Below, piece by piece: positions 1-9,775 of a stretch of DNA of 36,565 nt. Numbering within the stretch: the first letter of the stretch is position 1; every line of letters starts with the position of its first letter. This DNA comes from Clostridia bacterium (lineage in GTDB: Bacteria > Bacillota > Clostridia > Christensenellales > UBA1242): assembly GCA_009929275.1 (NCBI GenBank), contig SAAW01000011.1, positions 1-36,565 of the forward strand, given 5' to 3'. The notes beneath the pieces were generated by a model. It was not told the origin of the DNA and ran no database searches. It saw nothing but the letters and a program-made list of their open reading frames with translations. Both the position numbers and the translations under genes were made by a program.

Positions 1-3000
1 GATATACCCCATCACTCCGTCTTCACCAATGGCAGAAAGTTGCGATGAATGGCAGTCAAAAGGAGTGAAAAATCTTTTTGGGGAAAAGTTGCTCATCAGT
101 GAACTTCAATCGGAAGCGGGGGTCGCAGGAGCTCTTCACGGGGCTTTGAGTGCAGGGTCGCTTGCAACTACTTTCACTTCAAGTCAGGGGCTTCTTCTTA
201 TGATTCCAAATATGTATAAGATTGCGGGCGAACTGCTTCCTTGCGTGTTTCACGTTTCTGCAAGGGCTCTTTCAACGCACGCCCTTTCAATTTTTGGCGA
301 CCACGCAGATGTGATGAGTTGCAGAGGGACGGGCTTTGCGATGCTGTGTTCAAACAACGTCCAAGAAACGCAAGATTTGGCAGTGGTGGCTCACCTTGCC
401 ACTCTTAAAAGTAGTGTTCCTTTTATGCACTTCTTCGATGGGTTTAGGACTTCACATGAGATCCAAAAAATTGAAAAAATCTCAAACGAAGACTTAAAAA
501 AAATCCTGCCAAAAAATGAAATCAATGAATTTAAAAACAGAGCACTTTCGAGCACTTCCCCTCACGCTCAAGGCACTGCACAGAACCCTGACATCTATTT
601 TCAAAACAGAGAGTCGAGCAACTCATTTTATGACAATGCGATTTTAGCAGTGAAGAGTTCGATGAATGATTTATTTAAAATTACAGGCAGACAATACAAT
701 TTGTTTGACTATTATGGCGACAAAAATGCCACCGACGTTGTCGTTCTCATGGGCAGTGGAGTGGAGACGGCGAAAGACACTGTGGAATTTTTAAACAAAA
801 ATTCGGGCACAAAATATGGCGTGTTGTGCGTGCGACTATATCGTCCTTTTTCAAGCATTGACTTTTTGAGCAAATTGCCAAAAACTGTTAAAAGAATTGC
901 AGTGCTGGACAGGACAAAAGAAAGTGGTTCTGACGGCGAACCATTATATAAAGACGTGGTGACGACACTTTTTGTGAATAATAGAGCCGACATTCAAATT
1001 GTTGGCGGAAGATATGGGCTGGGGGGCAAAGAATTCACTCCACGAATGGTGAAAGCAGTGTTTGACAACCTTAAAACTGAACTAAAAAACAATTTCACTG
1101 TGGGAATTAATGATGACATTACTCATACTTCACTCTCAATCGACAACTCTTTTGACATTGACGACACATATTTTTCTTGCAAATTCTATGGCTTGGGCAG
1201 TGACGGGACTGTGAGTGCAAATAAAAACTCCATCAAAATCATTGGCTCAAACACCGACCTTAACGTTCAGGGCTATTTTGAATATGATTCCAAAAAATCT
1301 GGCAGTGTGACAATCTCGCACTTGCGTTCCTCCAAAAATCACACAAACTCGCCTTATCTCATCACAAATGCCGACTTTGTGGCGTGCCATAACATTAACT
1401 TCATTGGAAAATATGATATGGAAGACGACCTCAAAATGAATGGGACTTTCCTTCTCAATTCGCCTTATGACAAGGAAGAATTGCAAAAAGTTTTGCCAAA
1501 CAAATTTTTTGAGACATTGAAAAAGAAAAAAGCAAGACTCTTCATTGTTGACGCAAACAAGGTGGCAGAAGATGCAGGACTTTTAAAGCGAATTAATGTC
1601 GTTATGCAGGCGTGTTTTTTCAAAACGACAAATATTATCGACTATGCAAAAGTGGAAAAACTGCTCATAGACGCAGCCTCAAAGACATATGCGAGAAAAG
1701 GACAGGACATTGTGGACGCAAATGTCAGGGCGATTAAGTCTGCAACTGAAAATCTTGTGGAGATTGATTTAAGCACAATTTCCCTTAAAAATGAAAAAAC
1801 AAAAACTGAAAATCTCGACGATTATGACAAAAATTTCATCAAAGTGATTGAACATAAAAAAGGCGACAACCTGCCTGTTTCCGCTTTTGACGCTCGTGGC
1901 ATCGTTCCCACAAACACTTCCCGCTATGAAAAGCGTGGCATTTCCATTGAAAGTCCAAAGTGGCTGAGTGAAAACTGCATTCAATGTAATATGTGCTCAG
2001 CGGTTTGTCCGCACGGCGCCATTCGCCCTGCGCTTGTGAAAGATGACGATTTGACCCTTGCACCCGCAACTTTCGGCACAATCCCCGCAACTGGCATTCC
2101 AGGCTATCATTTTAGAATGCAGATTAATGTCGCCGATTGCACAGGCTGTGGCAACTGCGTGAGAGTCTGCCCTGCCATTAGAAAAGCACTCGTTATGACA
2201 AACAGTGTGGACCTAGCAAAAGCGGAAAAAGAAAATTATAATTTTGCAAAAGAAATCGAAAATCCAAAGACTATTTTTAAAGAAAACACCCTCAAAGGCA
2301 GTCAGTTCAACAAGCCATATTTTGAATTTTCTGGGGCGTGTGCGGGCTGTGGCGAAACACCTTATGTCAAACTTGTTTCGCAACTTTTTGGGAAGCGGTT
2401 GATTGTCGCAAATGCAACGGGGTGTAGCAGTATTTATTCTGGCAGTGCCCCAACTTGCCCTTACGCAAAGGATAAGAATGGATTTGGACCTGCTTTTGCC
2501 AGCAGTTTATTTGAAGACAATGCGGAGTTTGGCTATGGCATCTATCTCGCCAAAAAGAATGCTAGAGAAAAACTTAAAAATGACGCGGAAAAATTTGTTG
2601 ATGACAAAAATAACGACAAAGAACTCGTTTCACTTTTAAAAGAATGGCTTATGAATTTTGACAATGGCGAACAGTCATTTCAACTTTCAAAAAAGATTGC
2701 TCCTCTTCTTAAAAACACAAGCCTTTCTTCGCAAGAAAAAAGTTTGACGAAAGAATGTGTCTTCATCATCGGTGGCGACGGCTGGGCATATGACATCGGC
2801 TTTGGCGGACTCGACCACGTGCTTGCAAGCGGTGAAAATGTGAATATTTTGGTGCTTGACACAGAAGTCTATTCCAACACTGGCGGGCAAATGTCAAAGG
2901 CAACTCAACTCTCTGCCACGGCAAAATTCGCAAGCAGTGGAAAAAGGACTCCAAAGAAAGACCTTGGAATGATTGCAATGACATACAAAAATGTCTATGT

Positions 3001-3403
3001 GGCACAGATTGGTCTTGGGGCAAACTTAAATCAATCGGTGAAAGCACTCAGTGAAGCGGAAAGTTACGACGGGCCAAGCCTTATCATTGCCTATGCACCT
3101 TGCATAAATCACGGCATAAATATGAGTGGTGCACAAGAAGAGATTAAAAAAGCGGTGGAATGTGGCTATTGGCACCTATATCGCTATGACCCAAGAAATT
3201 TTGCAGAAAAGAAAAATCCGCTTATGCTGGACAGCGCAAAACCAACAAAAAATTATGAGGATTTTTTGAAAGGCGAGAGCAGATTCACTGCCCTTGAGAA
3301 GATTTCCCCTGAACTCGCAGAAAAACTCTTTGAAGAAAGCAAAAAGGTGGCGGAAGAAAAATATCAAACTTTGCTTAAACTTTCACAAGAAAAAATTGAA
3401 TGA
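1..3403 (+). CDS. nifJ: Pyruvate:ferredoxin (flavodoxin) oxidoreductase, 5' partial
   Basis: Oxidises pyruvate with CoA to acetyl-CoA and CO2, passing electrons to ferredoxin; a cytosolic homodimeric enzyme of anaerobic energy metabolism. The frame is open from base 2 and reads IYPITPSSPMAE, the conserved N-terminal PFOR motif, so the ATG at 29 is internal and roughly 25 residues lie outside the window. Counting from that ATG, the pyrimidine-binding and transketolase-like domains fill about 1-600. Two 4Fe-4S motifs follow at about 650-720 (CIQCNMCSAVCP and CTGCGNCVRVCP). The C-terminal TPP domain contains CAGCGETP, TGCSS and GDGWAYD, with NTGGQ at about 950. All cluster cysteines expected for the family are present. 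The gene is convergent with the surface protease and ends at a shared hairpin terminator. Its promoter is not in the window. Family assignment is very secure; electron acceptor preference is not visible. Confidence 0.97.
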   Translation, partial: IYPITPSSPMAESCDEWQSKGVKNLFGEKLLISELQSEAGVAGALHGALSAGSLATTFTSSQGLLLMIPNMYKIAGELLPCVFHVSARALSTHALSIFGDHADVMSCRGTGFAMLCSNNVQETQDLAVVAHLATLKSSVPFMHFFDGFRTSHEIQKIEKISNEDLKKILPKNEINEFKNRALSSTSPHAQGTAQNPDIYFQNRESSNSFYDNAILAVKSSMNDLFKITGRQYNLFDYYGDKNATDVVVLMGSGVETAKDTVEFLNKNSGTKYGVLCVRLYRPFSSIDFLSKLPKTVKRIAVLDRTKESGSDGEPLYKDVVTTLFVNNRADIQIVGGRYGLGGKEFTPRMVKAVFDNLKTELKNNFTVGINDDITHTSLSIDNSFDIDDTYFSCKFYGLGSDGTVSANKNSIKIIGSNTDLNVQGYFEYDSKKSGSVTISHLRSSKNHTNSPYLITNADFVACHNINFIGKYDMEDDLKMNGTFLLNSPYDKEELQKVLPNKFFETLKKKKARLFIVDANKVAEDAGLLKRINVVMQACFFKTTNIIDYAKVEKLLIDAASKTYARKGQDIVDANVRAIKSATENLVEIDLSTISLKNEKTKTENLDDYDKNFIKVIEHKKGDNLPVSAFDARGIVPTNTSRYEKRGISIESPKWLSENCIQCNMCSAVCPHGAIRPALVKDDDLTLAPATFGTIPATGIPGYHFRMQINVADCTGCGNCVRVCPAIRKALVMTNSVDLAKAEKENYNFAKEIENPKTIFKENTLKGSQFNKPYFEFSGACAGCGETPYVKLVSQLFGKRLIVANATGCSSIYSGSAPTCPYAKDKNGFGPAFASSLFEDNAEFGYGIYLAKKNAREKLKNDAEKFVDDKNNDKELVSLLKEWLMNFDNGEQSFQLSKKIAPLLKNTSLSSQEKSLTKECVFIIGGDGWAYDIGFGGLDHVLASGENVNILVLDTEVYSNTGGQMSKATQLSATAKFASSGKRTPKKDLGMIAMTYKNVYVAQIGLGANLNQSVKALSEAESYDGPSLIIAYAPCINHGINMSGAQEEIKKAVECGYWHLYRYDPRNFAEKKNPLMLDSAKPTKNYEDFLKGESRFTALEKISPELAEKLFEESKKVAEEKYQTLLKLSQEKIE

Positions 3404-3444
3404 GTTTCATTCATTAAGTTTTCTTTTATCTTTGAAGATTTAAA

Positions 3445-3482
3445 ATAAAAAGGACAACCCGACAAAAGTTGTTCTTTTTTTT
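3445..3482. terminator. Bidirectional intrinsic terminator between PFOR and the surface protease
   Basis: An 8-bp stem, AGGACAAC (3451-3458) with GTTGTTCT (3468-3475), is flanked by an A-rich run on the left and eight or more T on the right. It therefore reads as a stem plus U-tract on both strands and sits between two convergent stop codons. Confidence 0.85.
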
Positions 3483-3506
3483 ATGTTTATTTTTTAATCT
3501 TTTTCA

Positions 3507-6500
3507 CTATTTTTTGTTATTTTCGTCGTCTTTGTTTGGGCTCTCAAACTCATTTTTATATTTTTCAAGTCTTGCTCGATATTCTTCATTGTTGATTTTA
3601 TTATATGCACTTAAACGCGCTTGATGCCTGTTTCTTTTCCTTACAATTGAAACGGCGACAGAGAGCAAAATTAAACAAACTATGATTGTAACAACTGTAT
3701 AAAAAATGTTAATATTGCTGGCTATTGTCACTCTAATGTCTTCATCGGCACTGATCCCATCGAGTGATTTTGCAAAGACAAAATATTCAAACATATTGAG
3801 TTTATATTCATCTTCAAGCACCGATGTGTCCACGACAGTTCCATATGATATCTGCACTTGAAATTCATTTCCGTCTTCCATAATGAATGTTATGGTGTAG
3901 ACATTTGGAGTGTAACAAGCCAAGATTGTGCGGTCTTGCGTGGCGTTTGTAATGTTTATCGTGACATTCCAAACAGGGTCGGTTTCATCGAAAAATTCTT
4001 TCACAGGAATTTCGGGAAAATTTTCAAAAAGAAGATTTTCTCCGTGTGTCAAACTAACTGTTTCCACCAAAATACCGTCAGCAACAAAGTTTATCGTATA
4101 AGTATTTACAACGACGTCAAAAACAGTCAATTCAAAATCATCTGTCACATTTGAGATTGTGTAGCGGTTTTTGATTCCGTCTTCGTCGTCTGTGGCGATT
4201 TGCTGGGGAGTTATTTCCACTTCGTTGCCACCTGTTTGCCAAACGACGCACACTTTCATTGTTGCATAGGATTTATTATAGGCTGAAGATAGATTAATCT
4301 CAAAAGTGTAGTCATTTCCATAATCTATAAAAGTTGAATCTGCGTTGAGCGCATAAGAAGTGCTTTGTGAAGGCAAAGCAACTGAAAAAGTTTTAATTTG
4401 CCACTTGGCAAAAAGATTTTTGATTCCAGTTGAACCCTGTGTAATTTGGGTGATTTGCGTGCCTGAAAAATCACTGTTCTCATAATATCCCATAAAGTCA
4501 TATCCCACTCTTGTTGGGGTTATGAGCGAAAATGTTTGAGTTAAAATTGTATAGGACGTTTGGGCTGTTGTGCCACTTATGCTTCCGCCGTTTAAATTAT
4601 AATATATTCTATATGAATTAAGTGCCATATTTGCTTTAAATTTTGTGTTTTCCTCGATGATTTCGCTTAAGATGTTTTCAACTGTCGTCCAATTTTCGTC
4701 ATCAATTGATTTCTTCCAATTATTGAATGTATAACCCACTTTGGTTGGAGTCGCGTCAATGCCATCTGGCAAAGTGCCGACTTGGTCAAAATGCGTGACA
4801 GTTTTGGTTCTTGTGATTGAATTTTCCTCGATGATAAAAGTCACCACATAATTTCTGTATGATATAGTGTAAGAACTTCCCTCACTCACTGTAACTCTAT
4901 AATTTTCATTTTGTGACTCGGCAGTGATTTGATAATTCCCCGCACGAGTGGTGTTTGAGATGAGTCTGTCTTCATCTTCATAGCAAAGATATGTGAGTTC
5001 AAGGCTGTCACCCGTCACAAAATTCACTTCTGTCCCGTCTTCGAATTCGTATGAAACAGTGTCAAAAGTGATTTCACCATAGTAATTTTTAAGCAAAATT
5101 CCATATTCATCTTTTAGGTTTATAATCTTAATCTTAACACCGACAGGATTTATTTCAAAAATATGTTCGGTGCTGTCCAAAATAAAATCATAATTGTTTG
5201 AAAGACTGCTTGCGAGTGCAAGTGTGCCGATTGAAATTACATACTCGCCGATATTTTCACCACTTTCACGCGAAAGCAACCCCGTGAAGTCCGCAGTGTC
5301 TGAAAACACAAACCCCAGAGTTGAGAATGTTAAAACAGGGTCATTTTTGCCATATAATTTACTTTGATTGTCATTTGGAATGACGGTTAGAGTCTTCCTT
5401 GTAATCTCAAAAGTTATTTCATTATCACTATCTAAGACCAAAGTATAGTTGTTTGCCAAAAAATTCTCGTTATCAACAAGCACAAGAGTTCCAATTAAAA
5501 AGAAATATTCGCCGACATTTTCACCCGTTTGCCTTGAAAGACTGCCCGAAAAAGCAGGGACTTCATTTGAAATTTGTCCGCTATACACAAAAGAAAAACT
5601 TTCGCTTTCGCCATAGATTTTGCTTTGCTCCGCGTTAGGAGTCACAGAGAGTTGGATTGGTGAAATGGTAATCTTCGCCGTTTCATATTTTGGCGCATAA
5701 TTTTCTTTTAAAAATTCAAAACAAATATAATATTCTCCGCAATTTATTTTGCCAATATTTTCATTGCTTGACGTCCCTTCATTAAAGGCGTCACTTTTTG
5801 AAGACACTTCGCAATATCTCACAGTGTATTCTTCTTCGTCTTCTTCACCAAAATTTGGACTCAAAAAGTGAAGTTCTCCATTATAACTATCACTGATATC
5901 GGTGACAAAAGAGTCGGTTATTGTGCCACTATAAATTGTGAAATAGACTATGTTAGAATAAATTTCAAGGGTGTAATTTTCTTTTAAAAAAGGTGAATTA
6001 TCAACGGGTTCGAGCGAGCCTAATGTAATTTGATAGTTGCCAGCATCTTCGCCAGAGATTCGACTTAAACTGCCCGAAAAAGCAGGCGTTTCGCCCGAGA
6101 TTGAGTTGGAAATTGTGAAAGTAAGAGTGGGGTCATCTTCTTCATAGATTTTGCTATGCCCAGTGTTTGGAGTGATTATCAAAATGCGTGGAATAATCTC
6201 AAAAAACTTTGTTTCTTGCGCAAAAATAACTTCATAGTTATCTTTATAAAATCCGCTTTCCGCGTCGTCACTTTTTATTATATCCCCAAAAAGAGAAATG
6301 GCATATTCGCCCACATTTTCGCCACTTTCACGAATGAGAGTTGCCGAAACATTTGGACTTTGTGTTCCCTCTGTGCCAGAAAAATGATAGGTGAGAGCGG
6401 GGTCTGGGTCGCCATAGTGTTTTGTCAGTTCGTCAGCGACGACATAGAGAGTTTTTGGAGTGACTGTGTATTTGACTCCTGAAACAAAAGATATAGCATA

Positions 6501-8585
6501 GTTTGAAACTAAAAAGTTATTCTTATTGATTAAAGTCAGATTATTTTGAATGATGCTATATTCCCCAACATTATTTAGCCCTGACGAACTGAAATTCTGC
6601 ACAGAAAGCACGCCCGAAGAATTGACGCTTTCGCCAGAAACAAGCCCTGAAAGTGCCCACATTGGCAGAACATAAGACTCGCCATAGACACCCGTGACAG
6701 CATTCGGAGTGATTAAAAGAGATTTTGGGTTAATCCTAATCTCAACTTGCTCTAAAACTGTGCTGTAAAAATCTGCTGTAATCTTAATATAAACTGTGTA
6801 GGACGACACATTTCCCGAAACAATTTTGACATTTTTAATGTTTGGCAAAGTGGAAGAATAGTTGATTCCGTCTAGGCTGTATGTGACATCAAAAGTGGAC
6901 GGGGTGATGACGGAAACACTTGGGTTGTGGAGTAGCCCATCATAAGTGTAGGTGCCACCTGTCACTTCATATGTCATATCACTAAGGTCATATTTTGTTT
7001 GTATTTTCATTGGGATAACACATTCACTCGTGGTATTTTCAGTGCTTGCGCCATAGATTGTCCACGAAGTTGAAGGTTGTTGAGAAAGATATGTCACATA
7101 TGAAATATTTTGATTTGGGTTATTCGCCATATAATACAGAATTCCGTCGTCCACTTCAATGACAACGGCAAAAAAGTCCCCGTTAAGGCGTATGTCTTCT
7201 TCCACTTCAACAGTGTAATATCCCGTTTGATTTGCTGAAAAAAGATATTCGTCGCCCGAAGTTGCGAAAGAATTTTTTAATGCCACTTTATTGCTAAAAT
7301 TGTTCTTTATGCTTATTTGCGAATTGCTTGTCAGTCCATTTAATATGTAGACTCTAAAATTTGTGGTATCATAATTTTTATAAGAATTGTCATTTATATT
7401 TTTTACAACGCACATCGTGGGAACTTTAATTCGAGAGATATATTGGTTTTCAAAATTTGAGTCGATTTGATATATATTCGCAAGATATGCTGTGTTTGAA
7501 TAGGAATAGTAGGAAGTGTAGTAGACACTGTGAGAACTGTCGAAAGTGACAAATTGATTTTGATAGCCAGAGCCCGACATATTGTCATATTCAATGTAGT
7601 CTGTCAAATTCTCTCCCATACGAGTGAACCCGCAGACATTATCTTCAACAAATCTGTCATCATAAGATATGTAGAAAAATCCGCCATTCCCAAAAGTTTC
7701 ACCATAAGAATTTTGGGCAATATATGCACCTGTGTGACCATTAATCGTAACGTTGTCGTCCCACCCGACCAAAGTTACCATATGGTTTGATGATGTTTGA
7801 GTGGTGTTGCCATAATAATAATAAATATAGTTTGCTATGTATGTATTGTTAAAATACATTGACGCAGTCACTGCTCCATATGTTTTAATATGGTTTTTGA
7901 TGCTGTTTCTGTTTGCCAAAATCTTTGCTTCTGTGACACTGTCTGCAATGCCATTTGCATTGTCATAAAACTCAATCGAATTTCTTGATGGGAAATAATA
8001 ACTTTCGAGCGCGCTGAACCCCGATATTACCCTCTCGTTTGAAGTTAGTCCTGCACCATAAAAGTTCGCAAGTTGCTCGTTTGAAGCAGAACTCCAAGCA
8101 TTAATTGCACTCATACCTGATGTTTCCCACGACTGCTCGTTCACAGGCCCATTGTCACTGGAAAAATATTCATATGCCACTTCAAACGCACCACCACCAA
8201 GGCTGTCCCACCCGCGAGATGTCACAAAAACATTATAGGCAAGGTCTAGTTCTGAAAAATTGAGAGGGACACTTTTGTTGACAAGTCCTGTTGTATAAAG
8301 GGTCGTTTCAAGGGCTGTTATGGACGAAAAAGCCCAGCATAAGTCGGATTGCAATTGATTCTCAACATTTGCAGTCAGCCCCGTTGAATTATTGGGGAAA
8401 TTTATTAGACTTGTGTTGTATAAAAAATATTCGCTTGCGAGTTCACCCTGTGAAGTTGTGTTTGAAGAAGTCTGTTCGGCAACAACAAATGAGGGAGAAA
8501 AAGCAAAATTAACGGAAAAAAAAGAGATCATAAAAAATGCAATTAAGAATAAAAACATCAGTTTTTTATGTTCACTCTTTTGCAT
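3507..8585 (-). CDS. Secreted, membrane-anchored papain-like (C1) protease with MBG and InlB-type repeats
   Basis: A 1692-residue surface protein. A signal peptide (about 1-36, hydrophobic 9-35, likely cut after VVA) is followed by a C1-family peptidase domain at about 50-330. Its catalytic residues are all visible: oxyanion Gln77 in VENQ, Cys83 in LCWAF, His268 in SNHMVTLVGWDD and Asn292 in QNSYG. A beta-rich region at about 340-530 resembles the lectin-like domain that often follows C1 peptidases. Five clear MBG-type Ig-like repeats plus degenerate ones lie at about 540-1240 (recurring SGSLSR..GE..GEY and a YG near each start). InlB B-type repeats follow at about 1244-1395 (LNGG, GYDFMGYY, LFAKW), then further beta repeats. 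One helix at about 1625-1648 and a 44-residue charged tail anchor it; no LPXTG is present. The start has GGAGG 4 nt upstream of ATG. Likely role, by inference: extracellular proteolysis or adhesion. Substrate is unknown. Confidence 0.9.
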   Translation of the reverse strand: MQKSEHKKLMFLFLIAFFMISFFSVNFAFSPSFVVAEQTSSNTTSQGELASEYFLYNTSLINFPNNSTGLTANVENQLQSDLCWAFSSITALETTLYTTGLVNKSVPLNFSELDLAYNVFVTSRGWDSLGGGAFEVAYEYFSSDNGPVNEQSWETSGMSAINAWSSASNEQLANFYGAGLTSNERVISGFSALESYYFPSRNSIEFYDNANGIADSVTEAKILANRNSIKNHIKTYGAVTASMYFNNTYIANYIYYYYGNTTQTSSNHMVTLVGWDDNVTINGHTGAYIAQNSYGETFGNGGFFYISYDDRFVEDNVCGFTRMGENLTDYIEYDNMSGSGYQNQFVTFDSSHSVYYTSYYSYSNTAYLANIYQIDSNFENQYISRIKVPTMCVVKNINDNSYKNYDTTNFRVYILNGLTSNSQISIKNNFSNKVALKNSFATSGDEYLFSANQTGYYTVEVEEDIRLNGDFFAVVIEVDDGILYYMANNPNQNISYVTYLSQQPSTSWTIYGASTENTTSECVIPMKIQTKYDLSDMTYEVTGGTYTYDGLLHNPSVSVITPSTFDVTYSLDGINYSSTLPNIKNVKIVSGNVSSYTVYIKITADFYSTVLEQVEIRINPKSLLITPNAVTGVYGESYVLPMWALSGLVSGESVNSSGVLSVQNFSSSGLNNVGEYSIIQNNLTLINKNNFLVSNYAISFVSGVKYTVTPKTLYVVADELTKHYGDPDPALTYHFSGTEGTQSPNVSATLIRESGENVGEYAISLFGDIIKSDDAESGFYKDNYEVIFAQETKFFEIIPRILIITPNTGHSKIYEEDDPTLTFTISNSISGETPAFSGSLSRISGEDAGNYQITLGSLEPVDNSPFLKENYTLEIYSNIVYFTIYSGTITDSFVTDISDSYNGELHFLSPNFGEEDEEEYTVRYCEVSSKSDAFNEGTSSNENIGKINCGEYYICFEFLKENYAPKYETAKITISPIQLSVTPNAEQSKIYGESESFSFVYSGQISNEVPAFSGSLSRQTGENVGEYFFLIGTLVLVDNENFLANNYTLVLDSDNEITFEITRKTLTVIPNDNQSKLYGKNDPVLTFSTLGFVFSDTADFTGLLSRESGENIGEYVISIGTLALASSLSNNYDFILDSTEHIFEINPVGVKIKIINLKDEYGILLKNYYGEITFDTVSYEFEDGTEVNFVTGDSLELTYLCYEDEDRLISNTTRAGNYQITAESQNENYRVTVSEGSSYTISYRNYVVTFIIEENSITRTKTVTHFDQVGTLPDGIDATPTKVGYTFNNWKKSIDDENWTTVENILSEIIEENTKFKANMALNSYRIYYNLNGGSISGTTAQTSYTILTQTFSLITPTRVGYDFMGYYENSDFSGTQITQITQGSTGIKNLFAKWQIKTFSVALPSQSTSYALNADSTFIDYGNDYTFEINLSSAYNKSYATMKVCVVWQTGGNEVEITPQQIATDDEDGIKNRYTISNVTDDFELTVFDVVVNTYTINFVADGILVETVSLTHGENLLFENFPEIPVKEFFDETDPVWNVTINITNATQDRTILACYTPNVYTITFIMEDGNEFQVQISYGTVVDTSVLEDEYKLNMFEYFVFAKSLDGISADEDIRVTIASNINIFYTVVTIIVCLILLSVAVSIVRKRNRHQARLSAYNKINNEEYRARLEKYKNEFESPNKDDENNKK
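5166..6725 (-). repeat. Tandem MBG-type repeat-coding block
   Basis: This part of the surface protease gene encodes successive MBG units beginning near residues 619, 710, 799, 978 and 1064, with degenerate units near 540, 890 and 1145. Two units share an identical 18-nt stretch (ACTGCCCGAAAAAGCAGG on the plus strand) at 5541-5558 and 6069-6086. They are 528 bp apart, exactly 176 codons, which suggests duplication within the gene. Confidence 0.75.
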
Positions 8586-8649
8586 TTTTCCTCCAAAAAC
8601 AAAATTGATTTTTATTTATTAAATGTTAAATATTATATGTATCAATATA

Positions 8650-8678
8650 AGTATAGTTATAGTATGTTTTTTAGTCAA
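8650..8678 (-). promoter_or_regulatory. SigA-type promoter of the surface protease gene
   Basis: On the minus strand, TTGACT (8673-8678), a 17-bp spacer and TATACT (8650-8655) precede the ATG at 8585. The predicted leader is about 58 nt and includes the GGAGG at 8590-8594. Confidence 0.75.
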
Positions 8679-8776
8679 CTTTTTACAAAATTTTTTGCAA
8701 AATATTTTACAAAACGACATTATTATTTTATTTTTTGTTTAAACTTTTTTTAAAAAATTTTTTACTGTTTTTTGTT

Positions 8777-8804
8777 TTGCTTTTTTATTTTCCTAATATA
8801 TACT
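8777..8804 (+). promoter_or_regulatory. Probable promoter of the UPF0316 gene
   Basis: TTGCTT (8777-8782), a 16-bp spacer and TATACT (8799-8804) lie 31 bp before the ATG at 8836. It is divergent from the protease promoter in the same AT-rich intergenic region. The -35 is imperfect. Confidence 0.55.
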
Positions 8805-8835
8805 GATTTCATTATAAGCAGTTTGGGAGAATAAA

Positions 8836-9399
8836 ATGTTTTTTGGAGTTGAAGTTGATCTTTGGTTTGTCTGCATTATTGTTGTGCTTGGCAGGATTGT
8901 GGATATGGGGCTTGCCACGATTAGAACAGTTTTCGTCGTTAAGGGCAAGTCTGGGCTTGCGGCAACACTTGGCTTTGTGGAGGCTTTCTTTTGGTTTGTT
9001 GTCGTAAAGGCTGCGTTGGATTTTAACATTTCTTTAAGTCCTGTGGTCGGCACATTTTTGATTGCAACAGTTTACTCTTTGGGCTTTGCTTTGGGGACAT
9101 ATCTTGGAGGACTTTTTTCAAAAAGGTTTATCAAAGTCAATGTTAAAGTTCAGATTGTTTTAAGCAACAAAAATGACGAAGTTGTGGAAGAACTTCAAAA
9201 CAATGGCTTTGGAGCAACAATTCTAACCGCAAAAGGTGCGAAAGAAAAGCACGAAACATATCTTATTTTTGTCGAGACAGACTCAAAAAATTTGGCAAAA
9301 TTAAAACAAATTATAGACAAAAAAGACCCCCGTGCATTCATTTCGGTGAATGAAAGCAGGAATGTTTACAACGGATATTTTGTGAGAAATGTGAAATAA
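8836..9399 (+). CDS. UPF0316 family membrane protein (DUF5698 + DUF2179)
   Basis: A 187-residue protein of the YebE/UPF0316 family. The N-terminal half has about three hydrophobic helices (about 7-25, 38-60 and 68-92) with the family-type segment GRIVDMGLATIRTVFVVKG between the first two. The C-terminal part (about 105-180) is a soluble DUF2179-like alpha/beta domain, including GFGATILTAKGAKEKHETYLI. GGGAG sits 6 nt before the ATG. The family is conserved in Bacillota but its biochemical role is unknown; the DUF2179 domain also occurs at the C-terminus of YitT-type membrane proteins. It is transcribed alone, divergent from the protease gene and ending at the hairpin at 9455-9470. The family call is fairly sure; no function can be assigned. 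Confidence 0.88.
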   Translation: MFFGVEVDLWFVCIIVVLGRIVDMGLATIRTVFVVKGKSGLAATLGFVEAFFWFVVVKAALDFNISLSPVVGTFLIATVYSLGFALGTYLGGLFSKRFIKVNVKVQIVLSNKNDEVVEELQNNGFGATILTAKGAKEKHETYLIFVETDSKNLAKLKQIIDKKDPRAFISVNESRNVYNGYFVRNVK

Positions 9400-9450
9400 T
9401 TTTTTCATTATTGCACAAAAAATATAAAAAAAAATTACATATAGAAGAAA

Positions 9451-9479
9451 AAAACACCAAAATTTTGGTGCTTTTTTTT
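9451..9479. terminator. Bidirectional intrinsic terminator
   Basis: A perfect palindrome, CACCAAAA/TTTTGGTG (9455-9470), is flanked by A-run and T-run. It separates the convergent UPF0316 gene (plus) and the small membrane protein gene (minus) and can serve both. Confidence 0.85.
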
Positions 9480-9491
9480 AAAAAAATTTTT

Positions 9492-9746
9492 TTATTTGCC
9501 TAAAATATACATAATTATGTCTGTCCCAACGAGGATAAAGCCAGCGATAACAAGCATAAGTCCTATAATTTTGAAAGTGACATAAACTTTGTCGTCTTCT
9601 TTAATTTTATTCTTGTGCTTGGCGACGCGGGCGATTCTTCTGGAAAGTAGCGCTATTGCAATGCCCACAGATATGACAATCAAGCCGATGAAAACAAGCG
9701 GTTCGTCAAGGAATTGTGCTAAATTGCGACCTAATAGATTTTGCAT
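9492..9746 (-). CDS. Small two-helix membrane protein, unknown function
   Basis: An 84-residue protein not recognised as a named family. Two hydrophobic segments, about 17-35 (FIGLIVISVGIAIALL) and about 59-81 (IIGLMLVIAGFILVGTDIIM), are joined by a strongly basic loop (RRIARVAKHKNKIKEDDK), so both termini probably face the same side with the loop in the cytosol. It is supported as a real gene by a strong ribosome site (AGGAGGAAGTT before ATG), its own promoter at 9776-9804 and a terminator just past the stop. It could be a small membrane stress or scaffold protein, but nothing in the sequence decides this. Confidence 0.72.
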   Translation of the reverse strand: MQNLLGRNLAQFLDEPLVFIGLIVISVGIAIALLSRRIARVAKHKNKIKEDDKVYVTFKIIGLMLVIAGFILVGTDIIMYILGK

Positions 9747-9775
9747 AACTTCCTCCTATAATTTTTATTCACTTA

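Noticed and set aside
29-31. ATG at 29 as the true start of PFOR
   Set aside because: The frame is open to the window edge, and the codons before this ATG encode the conserved IYPITPSSP motif, so the gene begins outside the window.
6156-6482. 108-codon plus-strand frame inside the protease gene, and similar antisense frames within other genes
   Set aside because: These are shadows of real coding sequence on the opposite strand, with no ribosome site, promoter or recognisable domain.
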